Shown: positions 22,832 through 32,112, counted from the first letter of the stretch. The stretch: DNA of 64,000 bases from Streptococcus gallolyticus subsp. gallolyticus DSM 16831 (GCF_002000985.1 NZ_CP018822.1:390001-454000), one strand, 5' to 3'. Translations and numbers: made by a program. Notes: generated by a model not told the origin, from the letters alone.

Positions 22832-23698
22832 ATGGCTTTATTTAGTAAAAAAGATAAATACATTCGAATTACTCCCAATAACTCCCTAAACCAATCAGCG
22901 CCTCGTGAAGTACCAGAGGTACCTGATGAATTGTTTGCAAAGTGCCCAGCTTGTAAGCATATGATTTATCAAAAGGATTTAGGAGTGGCAAAAATTTGTC
23001 CAGCTTGTTCTTATAATTTTCGAATTTCTGCCAAAGAGCGCTTAGCTATTACCGTAGATGAAGGAAGTTTTGAGGAACTCTTTGCTGGGCTACAAACGCA
23101 AGACCCTCTTAAATTCCCAGGTTACCAAGAAAAATTAGCTAAAATGCGTGAAAAAACTGGACTTGATGAAGCTGTTTTGACTGGTAAGGCTTTGATAAAG
23201 GGGCAAAAAGTGGCGCTTGCCATTATGGATTCAAACTTTATCATGGCATCAATGGGGACAGTTGTTGGTGAAAAAATAACACGCTTATTCGAATTAGCAA
23301 TTGGAGAAAAACTACCTGTTGTCATTTTCACAGCATCAGGTGGCGCTCGTATGCAAGAAGGTATTATGAGCTTGATGCAAATGGCAAAAATTTCAGCTGC
23401 TGTTAAGCGTCATTCTGAAGCTGGTCTGTTTTATTTAACGATTTTGACCGACCCTACAACGGGTGGTGTGACAGCAAGTTTTGCTATGGAAGGTGATATT
23501 ATTATTGCTGAACCACAAGCTTTAGTCGGCTTTGCTGGACGACGTGTTATTGAAACGACTGTTCGAGAAAACTTGCCTGAGGATTTTCAAAAGGCAGAAT
23601 TCCTTTTGGAACATGGTTTTGTTGATGCGATTGTTAAACGCACGGAAATGCCAGATGTTATTGCCAAATTAGTTGCGTTTCATGGAGGTGCTAAATGA
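22832..23698 (+). CDS. accD: Acetyl-CoA carboxyltransferase subunit beta AccD
   Basis: Pairs with AccA to transfer the carboxyl group to acetyl-CoA. 288 residues. A four-Cys zinc ribbon (Cys38, Cys41, Cys56, Cys59) is intact, followed by the crotonase-like carboxyltransferase domain ([12 protein letters not shown]). It overlaps accA by 4 bp. Confidence 0.97.
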   Translation: MALFSKKDKYIRITPNNSLNQSAPREVPEVPDELFAKCPACKHMIYQKDLGVAKICPACSYNFRISAKERLAITVDEGSFEELFAGLQTQDPLKFPGYQEKLAKMREKTGLDEAVLTGKALIKGQKVALAIMDSNFIMASMGTVVGEKITRLFELAIGEKLPVVIFTASGGARMQEGIMSLMQMAKISAAVKRHSEAGLFYLTILTDPTTGGVTASFAMEGDIIIAEPQALVGFAGRRVIETTVRENLPEDFQKAEFLLEHGFVDAIVKRTEMPDVIAKLVAFHGGAK

Positions 23699-24468
23699 GT
23701 AGCGATGTATCAAGAATATTGAAAGAAGCGCGTGACCAAGGACGTTTGACAACCTTGGAATACGCTGAACTCATTTTTGATGATTTCATGGAACTTCATG
23801 GTGATCGTCATTTTGCCGATGACGGTGCCGTTGTTGGCGGTATCGCACGCCTAGATGGTCGTCCTGTGACAGTTATTGGTATTCAAAAAGGAAAAAATTT
23901 ACAAGAAAATCTCAAACGCAATTTTGGTCAACCAAATCCAGAAGGTTACCGTAAAGCATTACGTTTGATGAAACAAGCTGAAAAATTCGGTCGTCCTGTC
24001 GTTACGTTTATCAATACAGCGGGAGCTTATCCTGGTGTTGGTGCTGAAGAACGTGGGCAAGGGGAAGCCATTGCACGCAATCTACTTGAAATGAGCGACC
24101 TTAAAGTGCCAATTATCGCTATTATCATTGGTGAAGGGGGCTCTGGTGGTGCTCTTGCACTCGCTGTAGCTGATAAGGTTTGGATGCTCGAACACAGCAT
24201 GTATGCGATTTTGAGTCCAGAAGGCTTTGCCTCTATTCTTTGGAAAGATGGCTCTCGTGCGACAGAAGCCGCTGAATTGATGAAAATCACAGCTGGTGAG
24301 CTTTATAATATGGGAGTAGTTGATAGAGTTATTCCCGAACATGGCTATTTTTCAAGTGAAATTGTTGAAATGATTAAAACAAATCTAATCACTGAATTAG
24401 ATGAGCTTAGTCAACTACCATTGGAACAACTCCTTGAAAGTCGTTATCAACGTTTTAGAAAATATTAA
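23695..24468 (+). CDS. accA: Acetyl-CoA carboxyltransferase subunit alpha AccA
   Basis: Partner of AccD, 257 residues, shorter at the N-terminus than the E. coli protein as is usual in streptococci. The core is seen at [14 protein letters not shown] and [16 protein letters not shown]. Last gene of the fatty-acid operon, followed by a long terminator. Confidence 0.97.
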   Translation: MSSDVSRILKEARDQGRLTTLEYAELIFDDFMELHGDRHFADDGAVVGGIARLDGRPVTVIGIQKGKNLQENLKRNFGQPNPEGYRKALRLMKQAEKFGRPVVTFINTAGAYPGVGAEERGQGEAIARNLLEMSDLKVPIIAIIIGEGGSGGALALAVADKVWMLEHSMYAILSPEGFASILWKDGSRATEAAELMKITAGELYNMGVVDRVIPEHGYFSSEIVEMIKTNLITELDELSQLPLEQLLESRYQRFRKY

Positions 24469-24540
24469 AAAATCCCGCTTGTGCTAGCCTCAAATCCTGA
24501 AAAATTTCTTGGTTTGAGGATGGTTCAAGGGGATTTTTAT
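24467..24540 (+). terminator. fab/acc operon terminator
   Basis: Long interrupted hairpin: AAAATCCC/GGGATTTT with an inner CCTCAAA/TTTGAGG stem, ending in TTTTTATTG. The A-rich 5' flank makes it potentially bidirectional. Confidence 0.8.
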
Positions 24541-24562
24541 TGTATTCTGGTTTCTTTAGTAA

Positions 24563-24592
24563 AAAACACCTGCTAGTCAGTTGGCTAGCAGG
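24563..24592 (-). terminator. serS terminator
   Basis: Perfect stem CCTGCTAG/CTAGCAGG; on the minus strand it is followed by TGTTTTTTAC. Confidence 0.85.
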
Positions 24593-24600
24593 ATATTTTA

Positions 24601-25878
24601 TTATTTAGGTGAGATGACTTCAGCTCCACCCATGTATGGACGAAGAACTTCTGGAATTGTTACAGAACCGTCTTCGTTTTGGTAGTTTTCAAGGATTGCA
24701 GCGACTGTACGTCCAACGGCAAGACCTGAACCGTTAAGTGTGTGAAGAAGTTTAACTTTGCCGTCTGCTTCGTCACGGTAACGGATTTGGGCACGACGGG
24801 CTTGGAAATCTTCAGTATTTGAACAGCTTGAGATTTCACGGTAAGTATTTTGTGCTGGAATCCAAACTTCTAAATCATAAGTTTTAGCAGCTGAGAATCC
24901 CATATCGCCAGTACAAAGTGTGATAACACGGTATGGCAAACCAAGTTTTTGAAGAATGTTTTCAGCGTTAGCCACCATTTTTTCCAATTCGTCGTATGAT
25001 GTTTCTGGTTTAGAGAATTTCACCATTTCAACTTTGTGGAATTGGTGAAGACGAATCAAACCACGTGTGTCACGACCAGCTGAACCAGCTTCTGAACGGA
25101 ATGATGGGCTCATTGCTGTGAAGTAAACTGGAAGTTCTTTACCGTCAAGGATTTCACCACGGTAGTAGTTTGTAAGTGGCACTTCCGCAGTTGGGATAAG
25201 AACGTAGTCAGAGTCAGCTAATTCAAATGTGTCCTCTTTGAATTTTGGATATTGACCAGTACCGAACATTGAGTCATGGTTGACCATGTAAGGTGGGATA
25301 ACTTCTGTGTAACCTTCTTTAGCGTGTTCATCCAACATAAAGTTGTAGATAGCACGTTCTAGGCGAGCACCAAGTCCTTTGTAGAAAAGGAAGCGAGAGC
25401 CAGTAACTTTGGCACCACGTTCCCAGTCAAGAATACCGAGGTCTTCACCAAGGTCCCAGTGAGCTTTGATGTCAAAGTCAAAGTCACGAGGTGTTCCCCA
25501 ACGGCGAACTTCTACGTTTTCATCTTCGTCAGCCCCGACAGGAACATCAGCGGCTGGGATATTTGGAAGTGTAGTTGTGAATTCGGCTAATTTGTCATCG
25601 ATTTCAGCTAATTCAGCATCAGTAGCTTTGATGTCTGCTGATAATTTTTGCATTGCGGCAATTTGTTCAGAAGCGTCTTCTTTGTTGCGTTTTGCTTGAG
25701 CGATAGCGGCAGATGCTGTGTTGCGTTCAGCCTTAGCTGATTCAGATTTGACAAGCAATTCACGGCGTTTGTCGTCAAGTTCTTTTAATTCAGCTAATTT
25801 TTCAGCAGCAACGCCACGTGTTGCTAATTTTTTAGCGACTTCGTCAAAATCATTACGAATACGTTTGATGTCTAACAT
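24601..25878 (-). CDS. serS: Seryl-tRNA synthetase
   Basis: Charges tRNA-Ser (one is encoded at 40083). 425 residues. The N-terminal coiled-coil tRNA-binding arm spans about 25-105 (alternating Lys/Glu/Ala); the class II catalytic core has motif 2 around [15 protein letters not shown] and motif 3 around [24 protein letters not shown] sets the start at 25878; an in-frame ATG at 25908 lacks a ribosome binding site. Control is by a T-box leader directly upstream. Confidence 0.97.
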   Translation of the reverse strand: MLDIKRIRNDFDEVAKKLATRGVAAEKLAELKELDDKRRELLVKSESAKAERNTASAAIAQAKRNKEDASEQIAAMQKLSADIKATDAELAEIDDKLAEFTTTLPNIPAADVPVGADEDENVEVRRWGTPRDFDFDIKAHWDLGEDLGILDWERGAKVTGSRFLFYKGLGARLERAIYNFMLDEHAKEGYTEVIPPYMVNHDSMFGTGQYPKFKEDTFELADSDYVLIPTAEVPLTNYYRGEILDGKELPVYFTAMSPSFRSEAGSAGRDTRGLIRLHQFHKVEMVKFSKPETSYDELEKMVANAENILQKLGLPYRVITLCTGDMGFSAAKTYDLEVWIPAQNTYREISSCSNTEDFQARRAQIRYRDEADGKVKLLHTLNGSGLAVGRTVAAILENYQNEDGSVTIPEVLRPYMGGAEVISPK

Positions 25879-25930
25879 AGTTTTCCTCCAGTAGTCTTCA
25901 GCGTTCATATGGCTAAATAAAGCTCAGATG

Positions 25931-26117
25931 AACAAAAAGCACAGCATGTAAACTTGCTGGAGCGCAATCGCGCGGTTCCATCCAGCTTCACATCCTGTGC
26001 ACTTAATTTTCTATTTTTAAATGATATAACGGTAGAATTTCGGAATTATCACTCTATCTGCTCACAGCAACCGCAGACTTTCTGAAAGAGCTCCACTCTT
26101 ACTTATCCGTACTCTTT
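25931..26117 (-). promoter_or_regulatory. T-box riboswitch leader of serS
   Basis: On the minus strand the conserved T-box core reads GGATGGAACCGCG (25971-25983). A long terminator hairpin pairs 25982-26000 with 25939-25960, encloses a small GCGC-GATT-GCGC stem, and is followed by CTTTTTG. The upstream 100 nt contain Stem I-like pairings. Uncharged tRNA-Ser would favour antitermination and raise serS expression. I could not assign the specifier codon with confidence. Confidence 0.85.
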
Positions 26118-26146
26118 ATTATACTAGATTTATTTCCTTTTGACAA
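26118..26146 (-). promoter_or_regulatory. serS promoter
   Basis: Minus strand TTGTCA (26141-26146), 17 bp, TATAAT (26118-26123). It overlaps the last codons of manO. Confidence 0.8.
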
Positions 26147-26501
26147 ATCTTGATAGTCTTTTAATAATGGTTTGAACCAAGGTTAGCATACGGACAACTT
26201 TGTCGTTTCCGATATGTTGGCGAGCTACTTTTAGAATCTTTCCTGAATCTTTTGAGGCAAAAAGAAATTTACCTTTGTCAGTAAAGACTTCAAAGTGACG
26301 GCTGACTTTATTGCGAGAAACATTTGCTCCGATTTTTTCAATATTTTCCCAAGGAATTTGAATGTAATCTTCAACATTAGCATCGCTGTAAAATTCTAAG
26401 CCTTTATTTCCTAAAAGAAATTTGCCAACTTTTCCCCCCATACCGAGGTAAGAAACACCAGTAGTCGTTAATTCTACCGTAGAATTAATTGATTGTGCCA
26501 T
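26130..26501 (-). CDS. manO: ManO, DUF956 protein of the mannose PTS
   Basis: 123-residue cytosolic protein of the DUF956 family, found next to manLMN in streptococci and lactococci, where the gene is called manO. No catalytic motif is evident; the N-terminal half looks like a PH-type beta-sandwich (FLLGNKGLEFYSD, IPWENIEKIGANV). GAGGAG precedes its ATG. A strong terminator separates it from manN, and a TATAAT (26530-26535) right after the terminator suggests its own promoter. Confidence 0.88.
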   Translation of the reverse strand: MAQSINSTVELTTTGVSYLGMGGKVGKFLLGNKGLEFYSDANVEDYIQIPWENIEKIGANVSRNKVSRHFEVFTDKGKFLFASKDSGKILKVARQHIGNDKVVRMLTLVQTIIKRLSRFVKRK

Positions 26502-26541
26502 GTCATCTCCTCTGATAAGCTTTTAGTCTATTATAACATAA

Positions 26542-26570
26542 TAAAAAAAGAAGGATCGAAATCCTTCCTT
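26542..26570 (-). terminator. manN terminator
   Basis: Minus strand GAAGGAT-TTCG-ATCCTTC then TTTTTTTATT; a stable UUCG-type tetraloop. Read-through into manO may be partial. Confidence 0.88.
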
Positions 26571-26577
26571 TCTTTTA

Positions 26578-27489
26578 TTACATGATTCCGAAGAAGCGAG
26601 CGATGATACCAACGATGAACAATCCAATGATGATTGTGATTGGTGAAACTTTTTTCTTAAGCAACCACATACAGAAGAATGTGAGAAGAAGTCCCATCAA
26701 ACCAGGAATCAATGAGTCTAATTGACTTTGAAGGGTATTAGTTTGTGTAGAAGTCAAGCTAAGTCCGTTAGCGACATCACCAAGAATACCTTGAAGTTCA
26801 GTACCTGTTACGTTTCCTTTAGGGAATTCGATGTAAGCACCCTCTGACAATTGAGTTGAAGGAAGATTTACAGTAAATGTAATTGATACCCAACGTTCAA
26901 CCAAGACAGCAAGGATGAACATACCAAGGATTGAAGCACCTTTAGTGATTTTTTGGATAATACCACCTGAAAGGTCTTTAGTGATTTCAGAACCAGCTTT
27001 ATAACCAAGCTCTTGAGTGTACCACAAGAATGCCATACGAATGATGTTCCATCCAAAGAAGAATAGGAGTGGACCAACAATGTTACCTGCCATAGCAAGT
27101 GAAGCACCAAGGGCACCAAGGATAGGACGAACAGTAAACCAGAAGACTGGGTCACCGACACCAGCAAGAGGTCCCATCATACCGATTTTAACCCCTTGGA
27201 TAGCTGTGTCATCAATTTCAGCACCATTTGCGCGTTCTTCTTCAAGGGCAAGAGTTACACCGATGATCGGAGCAGCAACGTATGGGTGAGTATTGAAGAA
27301 TTCCAAGTGACGTTCAAGAGCAGCAGCTCGGTCTTCTTTAGATGTATAAAGTTTTTTGATGGCAGGGATTAAAGCATATGCCCAACCTAAGTTTTGCATA
27401 CGTTCGTAGTTCCAAGAACCTTGAAGGAAAGTTGAACGCCACCAAACTTTTTGACGGTCAGATTTTGATAATTGAAGTTTTTCAGTCAT
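26578..27489 (-). CDS. manN: Mannose/glucose PTS subunit IID (ManN)
   Basis: Membrane subunit of the mannose-family PTS permease, 303 residues. Typical IID features: SDRQKVWWRSTFLQGSWNYERMQNLGWAYALIP at the N-terminus (shown in several databases as the family start), GPLAGVGDPVF, and a C-terminal hydrophobic helix region. It works with IIC to move glucose, mannose and amino sugars. AAAGGGG precedes the ATG, and 14 bp separate it from manM. Confidence 0.95.
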   Translation of the reverse strand: MTEKLQLSKSDRQKVWWRSTFLQGSWNYERMQNLGWAYALIPAIKKLYTSKEDRAAALERHLEFFNTHPYVAAPIIGVTLALEEERANGAEIDDTAIQGVKIGMMGPLAGVGDPVFWFTVRPILGALGASLAMAGNIVGPLLFFFGWNIIRMAFLWYTQELGYKAGSEITKDLSGGIIQKITKGASILGMFILAVLVERWVSITFTVNLPSTQLSEGAYIEFPKGNVTGTELQGILGDVANGLSLTSTQTNTLQSQLDSLIPGLMGLLLTFFCMWLLKKKVSPITIIIGLFIVGIIARFFGIM

Positions 27490-27503
27490 GTTTGTGCCCC
27501 TTT

Positions 27504-28307
27504 CTAGTAGTCTTCTAGGATATCGCCAATTGGGTCACCAGAACCTGAAGCAGTTCCGCCACCGTTTCCACCTTTTTCTGAAAGGTTAAGGTAGATGAAG
27601 GCAAGGGCAACACCGATTGTACCAAGTGCGATAAGAGTAAGATCAGAGACAGCTGCTACTGCAAAACCGATAGCGAAGAATGGCCATACTTCACTTGTAG
27701 CCATCATGTTGATAACCATAGCGTAACCTACGGCAACAACCATACCACCACCGACAGCCATACCACCTGACAACCAGTCTGGCATAGCGTTAAGAACAGA
27801 TTGTACTACTGATGTTGGTACTGCAAGAAGAAGTGCAGCAGGAACAGCAATACGAAGTCCTTGAAGGAAAAGAGCAACTAAGTGAGTGCGTTCAACAGCA
27901 GCGATGTTTCCTTCTTTAGCGGCAGCGTCAGCACCGTGAACAAGGGCAACAGAAGCTGTACGAACAAGCATTGTAAGGAAAAGACCAGCAACAGCAAGAG
28001 GGATAGCAGTCGCAGTTGCAACAGCGATACCTTTAGTTGTGAAATCTCCACCTTTGACCATGATAATGGCAGCAGCTACTGAGGCGAGGGCAGCATCAGG
28101 CGCAACAGCGGCACCAATGTTAGCCCAACCAAGAGCGATCATTTGAAGTGAACCACCAAGGATGATACCTGCTTCAAGGTTACCAGTAACAAGACCGATA
28201 AGCGTGCAGGCAACTAGTGGTTGGTGGAATTGGAATTCGTCAAGGATACCTTCAAGACCAGCGAAGAAGGCAACTACAACGACTAAAATCATAGAAATAA
28301 CTGACAT
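27504..28307 (-). CDS. manM: Mannose/glucose PTS subunit IIC (ManM)
   Basis: 267-residue membrane subunit with multiple helices; IIC signature near GSLQMIALGWANIGAAVAPD. The C-terminus ends in a Gly/Ser-rich tail (EKGGNGGGTASGSG) before an acidic end. In related species the IIC/IID pair is the receptor for class IIa bacteriocins. A 159-bp gap separates it from manL; that gap holds an imperfect inverted repeat GTGTTT/AAACAC but no clear terminator. Confidence 0.95.
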   Translation of the reverse strand: MSVISMILVVVVAFFAGLEGILDEFQFHQPLVACTLIGLVTGNLEAGIILGGSLQMIALGWANIGAAVAPDAALASVAAAIIMVKGGDFTTKGIAVATATAIPLAVAGLFLTMLVRTASVALVHGADAAAKEGNIAAVERTHLVALFLQGLRIAVPAALLLAVPTSVVQSVLNAMPDWLSGGMAVGGGMVVAVGYAMVINMMATSEVWPFFAIGFAVAAVSDLTLIALGTIGVALAFIYLNLSEKGGNGGGTASGSGDPIGDILEDY

Positions 28308-28466
28308 TATTCTAGTTCCTTTCGTTTATAAAAGTTTTCAATGTGCAATAGGTAAGCCAGAAACCACGGCTTACTTAATTTGGATAAAAACAGGATGTTG
28401 AGTTTGTGTTTATGATAATCGGTAATGTATAGAAACGCTTACTTTTTATGTTAAACACAGCTCATA

Positions 28467-29450
28467 TTATTGAACGTTTGCTTTTTTGATAAGATCAAAC
28501 AAGTCTTTCTTAGAATCATTAGGGACTTTACGTACGTCAAATGTTACGCCAAGGTCACGTAATTTTTCAAATGTGGCAACATCATCTTTATCCATAGATA
28601 AAACGTTGTTAACCATTGTTTTACCTGTTGAGTGAGCCATTGAACCAACGTTAAGTTCTTTAATTGGCACACCGCCTTCGATAGCTTCAAGAGCTTCTTG
28701 AGGTGTTTCAAACAAGATAAGTGCATGTGTGTTACCAAAACGAGGGTCTTTAGATGCTTCAATCAATTTCTTGATTGGAACAACGTTTGCTTTAACACCG
28801 TTTGGCGCAGCTTGTTTAATCAAACCTTTACGCAATTCGTCTTTAGAGACTGTATCAGAAGCAACGATGATACGATCTGCTTTAGACGCTGGTGTCCAGT
28901 TTGTTGCAACTTGTCCATGAAGAAGACGTGTGTCGATACGAGCGAGGTTAATTTTAAGTTTACCATCACCGATGACAGTTCCTTCTGGGATAGCACCTTG
29001 AGGTGCAGCTTGTGCAGCAGCAGCTTCTTCAGCTGGGTTGAGTTCTTCAGGAAGTGCTTTAACACCGTCTTTAGACTCTTTAATGATATTTGCAACAACT
29101 TGTTCAACACCTGCATTAGCGTCCATCATACGCTCTGTGTAGGCTTGGATAAGCATTGGCAAATTGAGACCTGTAATGATAGCCATCTTGCGGTCTGGAT
29201 TTTCACCCATCACGCGACTAGCTTGGTTAAATGGAGAACCACTCCAAAGGTCAGCTAGTACGAGGATTTCATCATCAGCATCAAATTGTGCGATAGCATC
29301 GTTGAAGTGTGCATACAAATCATCTGGTCCTTCGCTTGGCATGAAAGTTACGACTTGAACTTTCTCTTGTTCGCCAAAAATCATAGAACCTGATTGATGA
29401 ATACCTTCAGCAAATTTACCATGGCTGGCAATAATAATACCGATACCCAT
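28467..29450 (-). CDS. manL: Mannose/glucose PTS subunit IIAB (ManL)
   Basis: Fused cytosolic phosphotransfer subunit, 327 residues. The IIA domain (about 1-130) has phospho-His10 in [11 protein letters not shown]; an Ala/Glu/Pro-rich linker (about 135-160) leads to IIB with phospho-His178 in [15 protein letters not shown] sets the start at 29450; the open frame upstream runs through the leader hairpin and is not coding. It receives phosphate from HPr and also acts in glucose signalling in streptococci. Confidence 0.95.
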   Translation of the reverse strand: MGIGIIIASHGKFAEGIHQSGSMIFGEQEKVQVVTFMPSEGPDDLYAHFNDAIAQFDADDEILVLADLWSGSPFNQASRVMGENPDRKMAIITGLNLPMLIQAYTERMMDANAGVEQVVANIIKESKDGVKALPEELNPAEEAAAAQAAPQGAIPEGTVIGDGKLKINLARIDTRLLHGQVATNWTPASKADRIIVASDTVSKDELRKGLIKQAAPNGVKANVVPIKKLIEASKDPRFGNTHALILFETPQEALEAIEGGVPIKELNVGSMAHSTGKTMVNNVLSMDKDDVATFEKLRDLGVTFDVRKVPNDSKKDLFDLIKKANVQ

Positions 29451-29477
29451 TCTTGTTCTTCCTCCTTTTAAATATTT

Positions 29478-29544
29478 TTCGTTGAAACAAAAAAGAATAA
29501 TCTCCTTCCAAGCGAACTTGGCAATTCTTTTCCGTTTCAACGAA
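29478..29544 (-). promoter_or_regulatory. Long hairpin in the manL mRNA leader
   Basis: Arms 29524-29544 and 29478-29498 form a 21-bp stem (all Watson-Crick except two G-U pairs). Inside is a second stem CCAAG/CTTGG with a 4-nt loop (29508-29521). It ends about 28 nt before the manL start codon, just ahead of the AGGAGG. Confidence 0.75.
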
Positions 29545-29560
29545 ATTTAAGAACGATATT

Positions 29561-29589
29561 ATTGTAAAACGTTTTCAATAAAAAAGCAA
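29561..29589 (-). promoter_or_regulatory. manL promoter with cre-like site
   Basis: Minus strand TTGCTT (29584-29589), 17 bp, TACAAT (29561-29566). The palindrome-like TGTAAAACGTTTTCA (29563-29577) overlaps the spacer and -10 and resembles a CcpA cre site, so CcpA binding would compete with polymerase. Confidence 0.65.
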
Positions 29590-29714
29590 TAGCTTTTTGA
29601 GAAAAAATAGCACAAATCATGAAAAATTTTCAGAAACGCGCAGGATAAGACGACTGAATTTGACAGAAAAATAGCATTTGTTCGGATACTGCCGATCAAA
29701 AAATGAAAATGCTG

Positions 29715-29728
29715 TGAAAACGTTTTGA
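29715..29728 (-). promoter_or_regulatory. Second cre-like site upstream of manL
   Basis: TGAAAACGTTTTGA; read on the minus strand, TTCAAAACGTTTTCA matches the cre consensus at all but one position. About 140 bp before the promoter -10. Confidence 0.6.
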
Positions 29729-29741
29729 AAAGAATGAAAAA

Positions 29742-29772
29742 AAGAAAAAACTTCCCAAAAGAAGTTTTTTCA
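29742..29772 (-). terminator. Terminator of the HAD phosphatase gene
   Basis: Perfect 10-bp stem AAAAAACTTC/GAAGTTTTTT, T-rich on both sides and so possibly bidirectional. Confidence 0.8.
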
Positions 29773-29777
29773 TAAAT

Positions 29778-30590
29778 TTATAGAAAAATTTTTTCAAGTT
29801 CTTTGGCAACACCGTCTTCTTCATTAGAAAATTCAGTTTGTTTATCGGCAAATGGCAGAAGAATGTCACTTGCATTTTTCATAGCGTAGCCTGTTCCAGC
29901 AAATGATAACATCTCGGTGTCGTTATGTTCGTCGCCAAAAGCAATCAAGTTATCTTGAGAGATATTGAGTGCTTTTAGGAGATATTTCAAAGCGTAAGCT
30001 TTGTTGATGCCTTTTGGTGAAAATTCGAGAATGTTAAGCGGACCACCCCAAGAATCAATTTCGATTTCGTAATTGAAGTGTTTACGCATTTCGTCAGCAA
30101 GAGCGTATTTATCTTGGTGACGTGTTTGCATGAGAATGCCGTTCGGATTTTCAGTGATTTTTTTGATGTCCATTGACATTTTTTCAGTAATTTCTGGGAC
30201 ACCGAAAAGTTGAGGATTTACGCGATTGTGGTCTTGGGCGCTAATATAGAATTTTTTTCGGTACTCGCTGGCAATAAAATCCGCTTCAATGCTTTGTTGC
30301 ATATCAAGAACATCAAGCAGGTATTGCTTGTCAATCGTAACGCTATGTTCCCATTCCCATTTTTTCTCGGGTAAATGTGTGAGCGAGCCATTGAAAGAAA
30401 TCATCGGAGTTGATAATTCAAGGCGGCGATAGTGTTCAAGTGCCATACGATAAGGACGTCCAGTTGCAATAACGACCTTATGCCCTTTGTTTTGAATTTT
30501 TTTAATCGTTTCAACGGTATAATCTGAAATGGTATTGTCGCTGCGCAACAATGTACCGTCTAAATCAAGTGCAATCATTTTCTTTGTCAT
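29778..30590 (-). CDS. Cof-type HAD phosphatase
   Basis: HAD subfamily IIB hydrolase, 270 residues: motif I LDLDGTLLRSD (Asp9, Asp11), motif II at ATGRPYRM, Lys at PKGINKAYALKYLL, and motif III FGDEHNDTEML. A large C2-type cap lies between. Family members dephosphorylate sugar phosphates, FMN or similar compounds; the substrate is unknown here. Monocistronic and minus strand, upstream of the mannose PTS with a terminator between them. Confidence 0.9.
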   Translation of the reverse strand: MTKKMIALDLDGTLLRSDNTISDYTVETIKKIQNKGHKVVIATGRPYRMALEHYRRLELSTPMISFNGSLTHLPEKKWEWEHSVTIDKQYLLDVLDMQQSIEADFIASEYRKKFYISAQDHNRVNPQLFGVPEITEKMSMDIKKITENPNGILMQTRHQDKYALADEMRKHFNYEIEIDSWGGPLNILEFSPKGINKAYALKYLLKALNISQDNLIAFGDEHNDTEMLSFAGTGYAMKNASDILLPFADKQTEFSNEEDGVAKELEKIFL

Positions 30591-30643
30591 AGCTGTTATT
30601 ATAACAAAAAAGACTATTAAATTAAAAGAAAAGATTTCTATGC

Positions 30644-30649
30644 TATAAT
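30644..30649 (+). promoter_or_regulatory. Extended -10 promoter before the first DUF1361 gene
   Basis: TGCTATAAT, an extended -10 with no strong -35. The same TGCTATAAT occurs before the second DUF1361 gene (31378-31383). Confidence 0.65.
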
Positions 30650-30679
30650 AGTAGTAATAAAAAATGAGGTTTTGGATTC

Positions 30680-31264
30680 ATGTATAAAATTGTTTGGAGT
30701 CATTTATTTGCCCTAGGCATTATTTTGGGAGTTGTTTATTATCAGTCTAACATTGATGGCTTGATGAATGACGTCTTGTTTTCGTTGCTGACTTTGGAGA
30801 TGGGATTTTTATTCTATTATTTTAAACACGTTTTGTTACGTGGCTTGGTTTTAATATTTTGGTGCTTTTTCTATCCTTATAATTTGAACGTTTTGTTTAG
30901 TGTGGCTGACACGTCTTGGGATACTGCCGCTTTATGGACATCAAATGGGATGAAATCTTTCATGCTTTATTTGGCAGTTCTTGTATTTGCCTTGATTGCT
31001 GGAACATTGAGCATACGGTTGATTTTAAATGCATTTAAATTAAATCATTACATTCAAGTATTCTTTGTAATGGGAATTGCATTTTTTGCTAGTCTGATGT
31101 TTCAAATTTTACGAACATTGGGAATTACTTGGAAAGTGATTTTATCACAACACCTCAATATTTTTGAGCAGGTCTCAAAAGCTCTGACAACAATTAATAT
31201 GCCATTTATTCTAGGGTTAATGGTTGTGCAGGTGATGATGTTTGTTTTGTTGGATAATGATTAA
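30680..31264 (+). CDS. DUF1361 membrane protein, copy A
   Basis: 194-residue integral membrane protein with about six hydrophobic helices (roughly 8-24, 27-47, 49-72, 90-115, 121-145, 168-190). The central WCFFYPYNLNVLF corresponds to the family FYPN...LTD segment. Function unknown. It has its own extended -10 and a terminator right after it. A paralogue follows 145 bp later. Confidence 0.8.
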   Translation: MYKIVWSHLFALGIILGVVYYQSNIDGLMNDVLFSLLTLEMGFLFYYFKHVLLRGLVLIFWCFFYPYNLNVLFSVADTSWDTAALWTSNGMKSFMLYLAVLVFALIAGTLSIRLILNAFKLNHYIQVFFVMGIAFFASLMFQILRTLGITWKVILSQHLNIFEQVSKALTTINMPFILGLMVVQVMMFVLLDND

Positions 31265-31266
31265 TT

Positions 31267-31298
31267 AAGCTAAGGAATTGTCCTTGGCTTTTATTTTT
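31267..31298 (+). terminator. Terminator after DUF1361 copy A
   Basis: AAGCTAAGGA/TCCTTGGCTT stem (one G-U pair), ATTG loop, then TTATTTTT. Confidence 0.8.
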
Positions 31299-31353
31299 CA
31301 GTATTTTATCGCTTTGTTCTTGTGGTTATGCTTACTTTGTTTGTTAGTTTTAA

Positions 31354-31383
31354 AGGGCTTTTTAAGCTCTTTTTTGCTATAAT
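31354..31383 (+). promoter_or_regulatory. Hairpin and extended -10 before DUF1361 copy B
   Basis: AGGGCTT-TTT-AAGCTCT followed by TTTTTGC resembles a small terminator and runs directly into the extended -10 TGCTATAAT (31378-31383). The two copies are therefore probably transcribed separately. Confidence 0.55.
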
Positions 31384-31408
31384 GTCTGTTTAAAGAAAGG
31401 AGAAAAAT

Positions 31409-32008
31409 ATGGCTAAGAAAATTGTTTTTATTCATCTCTTTTTCGGGGTTATTGCTTTTGGCATTTACCATTATCATCTTGAAGGACCAGACCTTGTTTG
31501 GAATATGTTTTTAGCTTTGGTGGCTCTTGATTTTTCACTTGTTTCCTATTATATAAGTAAAAAAGTTGTAAGGGGATTAGGAGCTATTCTGTGGCTATTT
31601 TTTTATCCTAATACCTTCTACATGTTAACGGATATTGTTCATATGCAATTTACAAGTACAGTATTGTGGAACAAAACGAGTTTGATTTTGTATATGCTAT
31701 ATGTGTCTAGTATTTTGTTTGGTGTTCTTTGTGGGATTGAAAGTGTTAAAAATATTGTTCTTACTTTTAAACTAAAAAATTATTCTTTACGGTTGCTTTT
31801 TATTGGTGTTTTGTCATTTATTTCAAGTTTTGCTATCCATATCGGACGTTACGCCCGCTTGAATTCTTGGGATATTTTCACACGTCCAAAAACTGTTATT
31901 AGTGAAATTCTAGACGTTGTTAGCTGGGATGCTGTTCATTTTGTGTTAGGGTTTACATTTATTCAGATTTTATGTCTGGTATTTCTTGACCGAGAAAATT
32001 TCAAATAA
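31409..32008 (+). CDS. DUF1361 membrane protein, copy B
   Basis: 199-residue paralogue of the preceding protein with the clearer family signature FFYPNTFYMLTDIVHM. Six predicted helices in the same arrangement. AAAGGAG precedes the ATG. Function unknown. The two proteins share helix layout and motif but are well diverged, so the duplication is old. Confidence 0.82.
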   Translation: MAKKIVFIHLFFGVIAFGIYHYHLEGPDLVWNMFLALVALDFSLVSYYISKKVVRGLGAILWLFFYPNTFYMLTDIVHMQFTSTVLWNKTSLILYMLYVSSILFGVLCGIESVKNIVLTFKLKNYSLRLLFIGVLSFISSFAIHIGRYARLNSWDIFTRPKTVISEILDVVSWDAVHFVLGFTFIQILCLVFLDRENFK

Positions 32009-32013
32009 AGTTA

Positions 32014-32042
32014 TTGAAAAGTGAACAATCTTTTGGTAAAAT
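32014..32042 (+). promoter_or_regulatory. Promoter of the purine permease gene
   Basis: TTGAAA (32014-32019), 17 bp, TAAAAT (32037-32042) with a TG just before the -10. The 70-nt leader contains a small AGTCG/CGACT hairpin; I see no purine-riboswitch core. Confidence 0.75.
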
Positions 32043-32112
32043 ATGTAAGTCGTTCGGAAATAGAACAAAAAGCGACTATTATTAACCTTATCAAAGGAGA
32101 AACCATTTTAAA

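Noticed and set aside
25854..25861. TACGAATA, a cin-box-like competence element
   Set aside because: It lies inside the serS coding sequence with no late-competence gene after it; an eight-base match is expected by chance.
28698..29258. 186-codon plus-strand frame opposite manL
   Set aside because: Antisense shadow of a well-supported gene; the translation is Cys/Phe-rich with no recognisable domain and no promoter or Shine-Dalgarno.
32043..32112. Purine riboswitch before the NCS2 permease
   Set aside because: The leader is only about 70 nt with one small hairpin, and the conserved purine-aptamer core is not seen.
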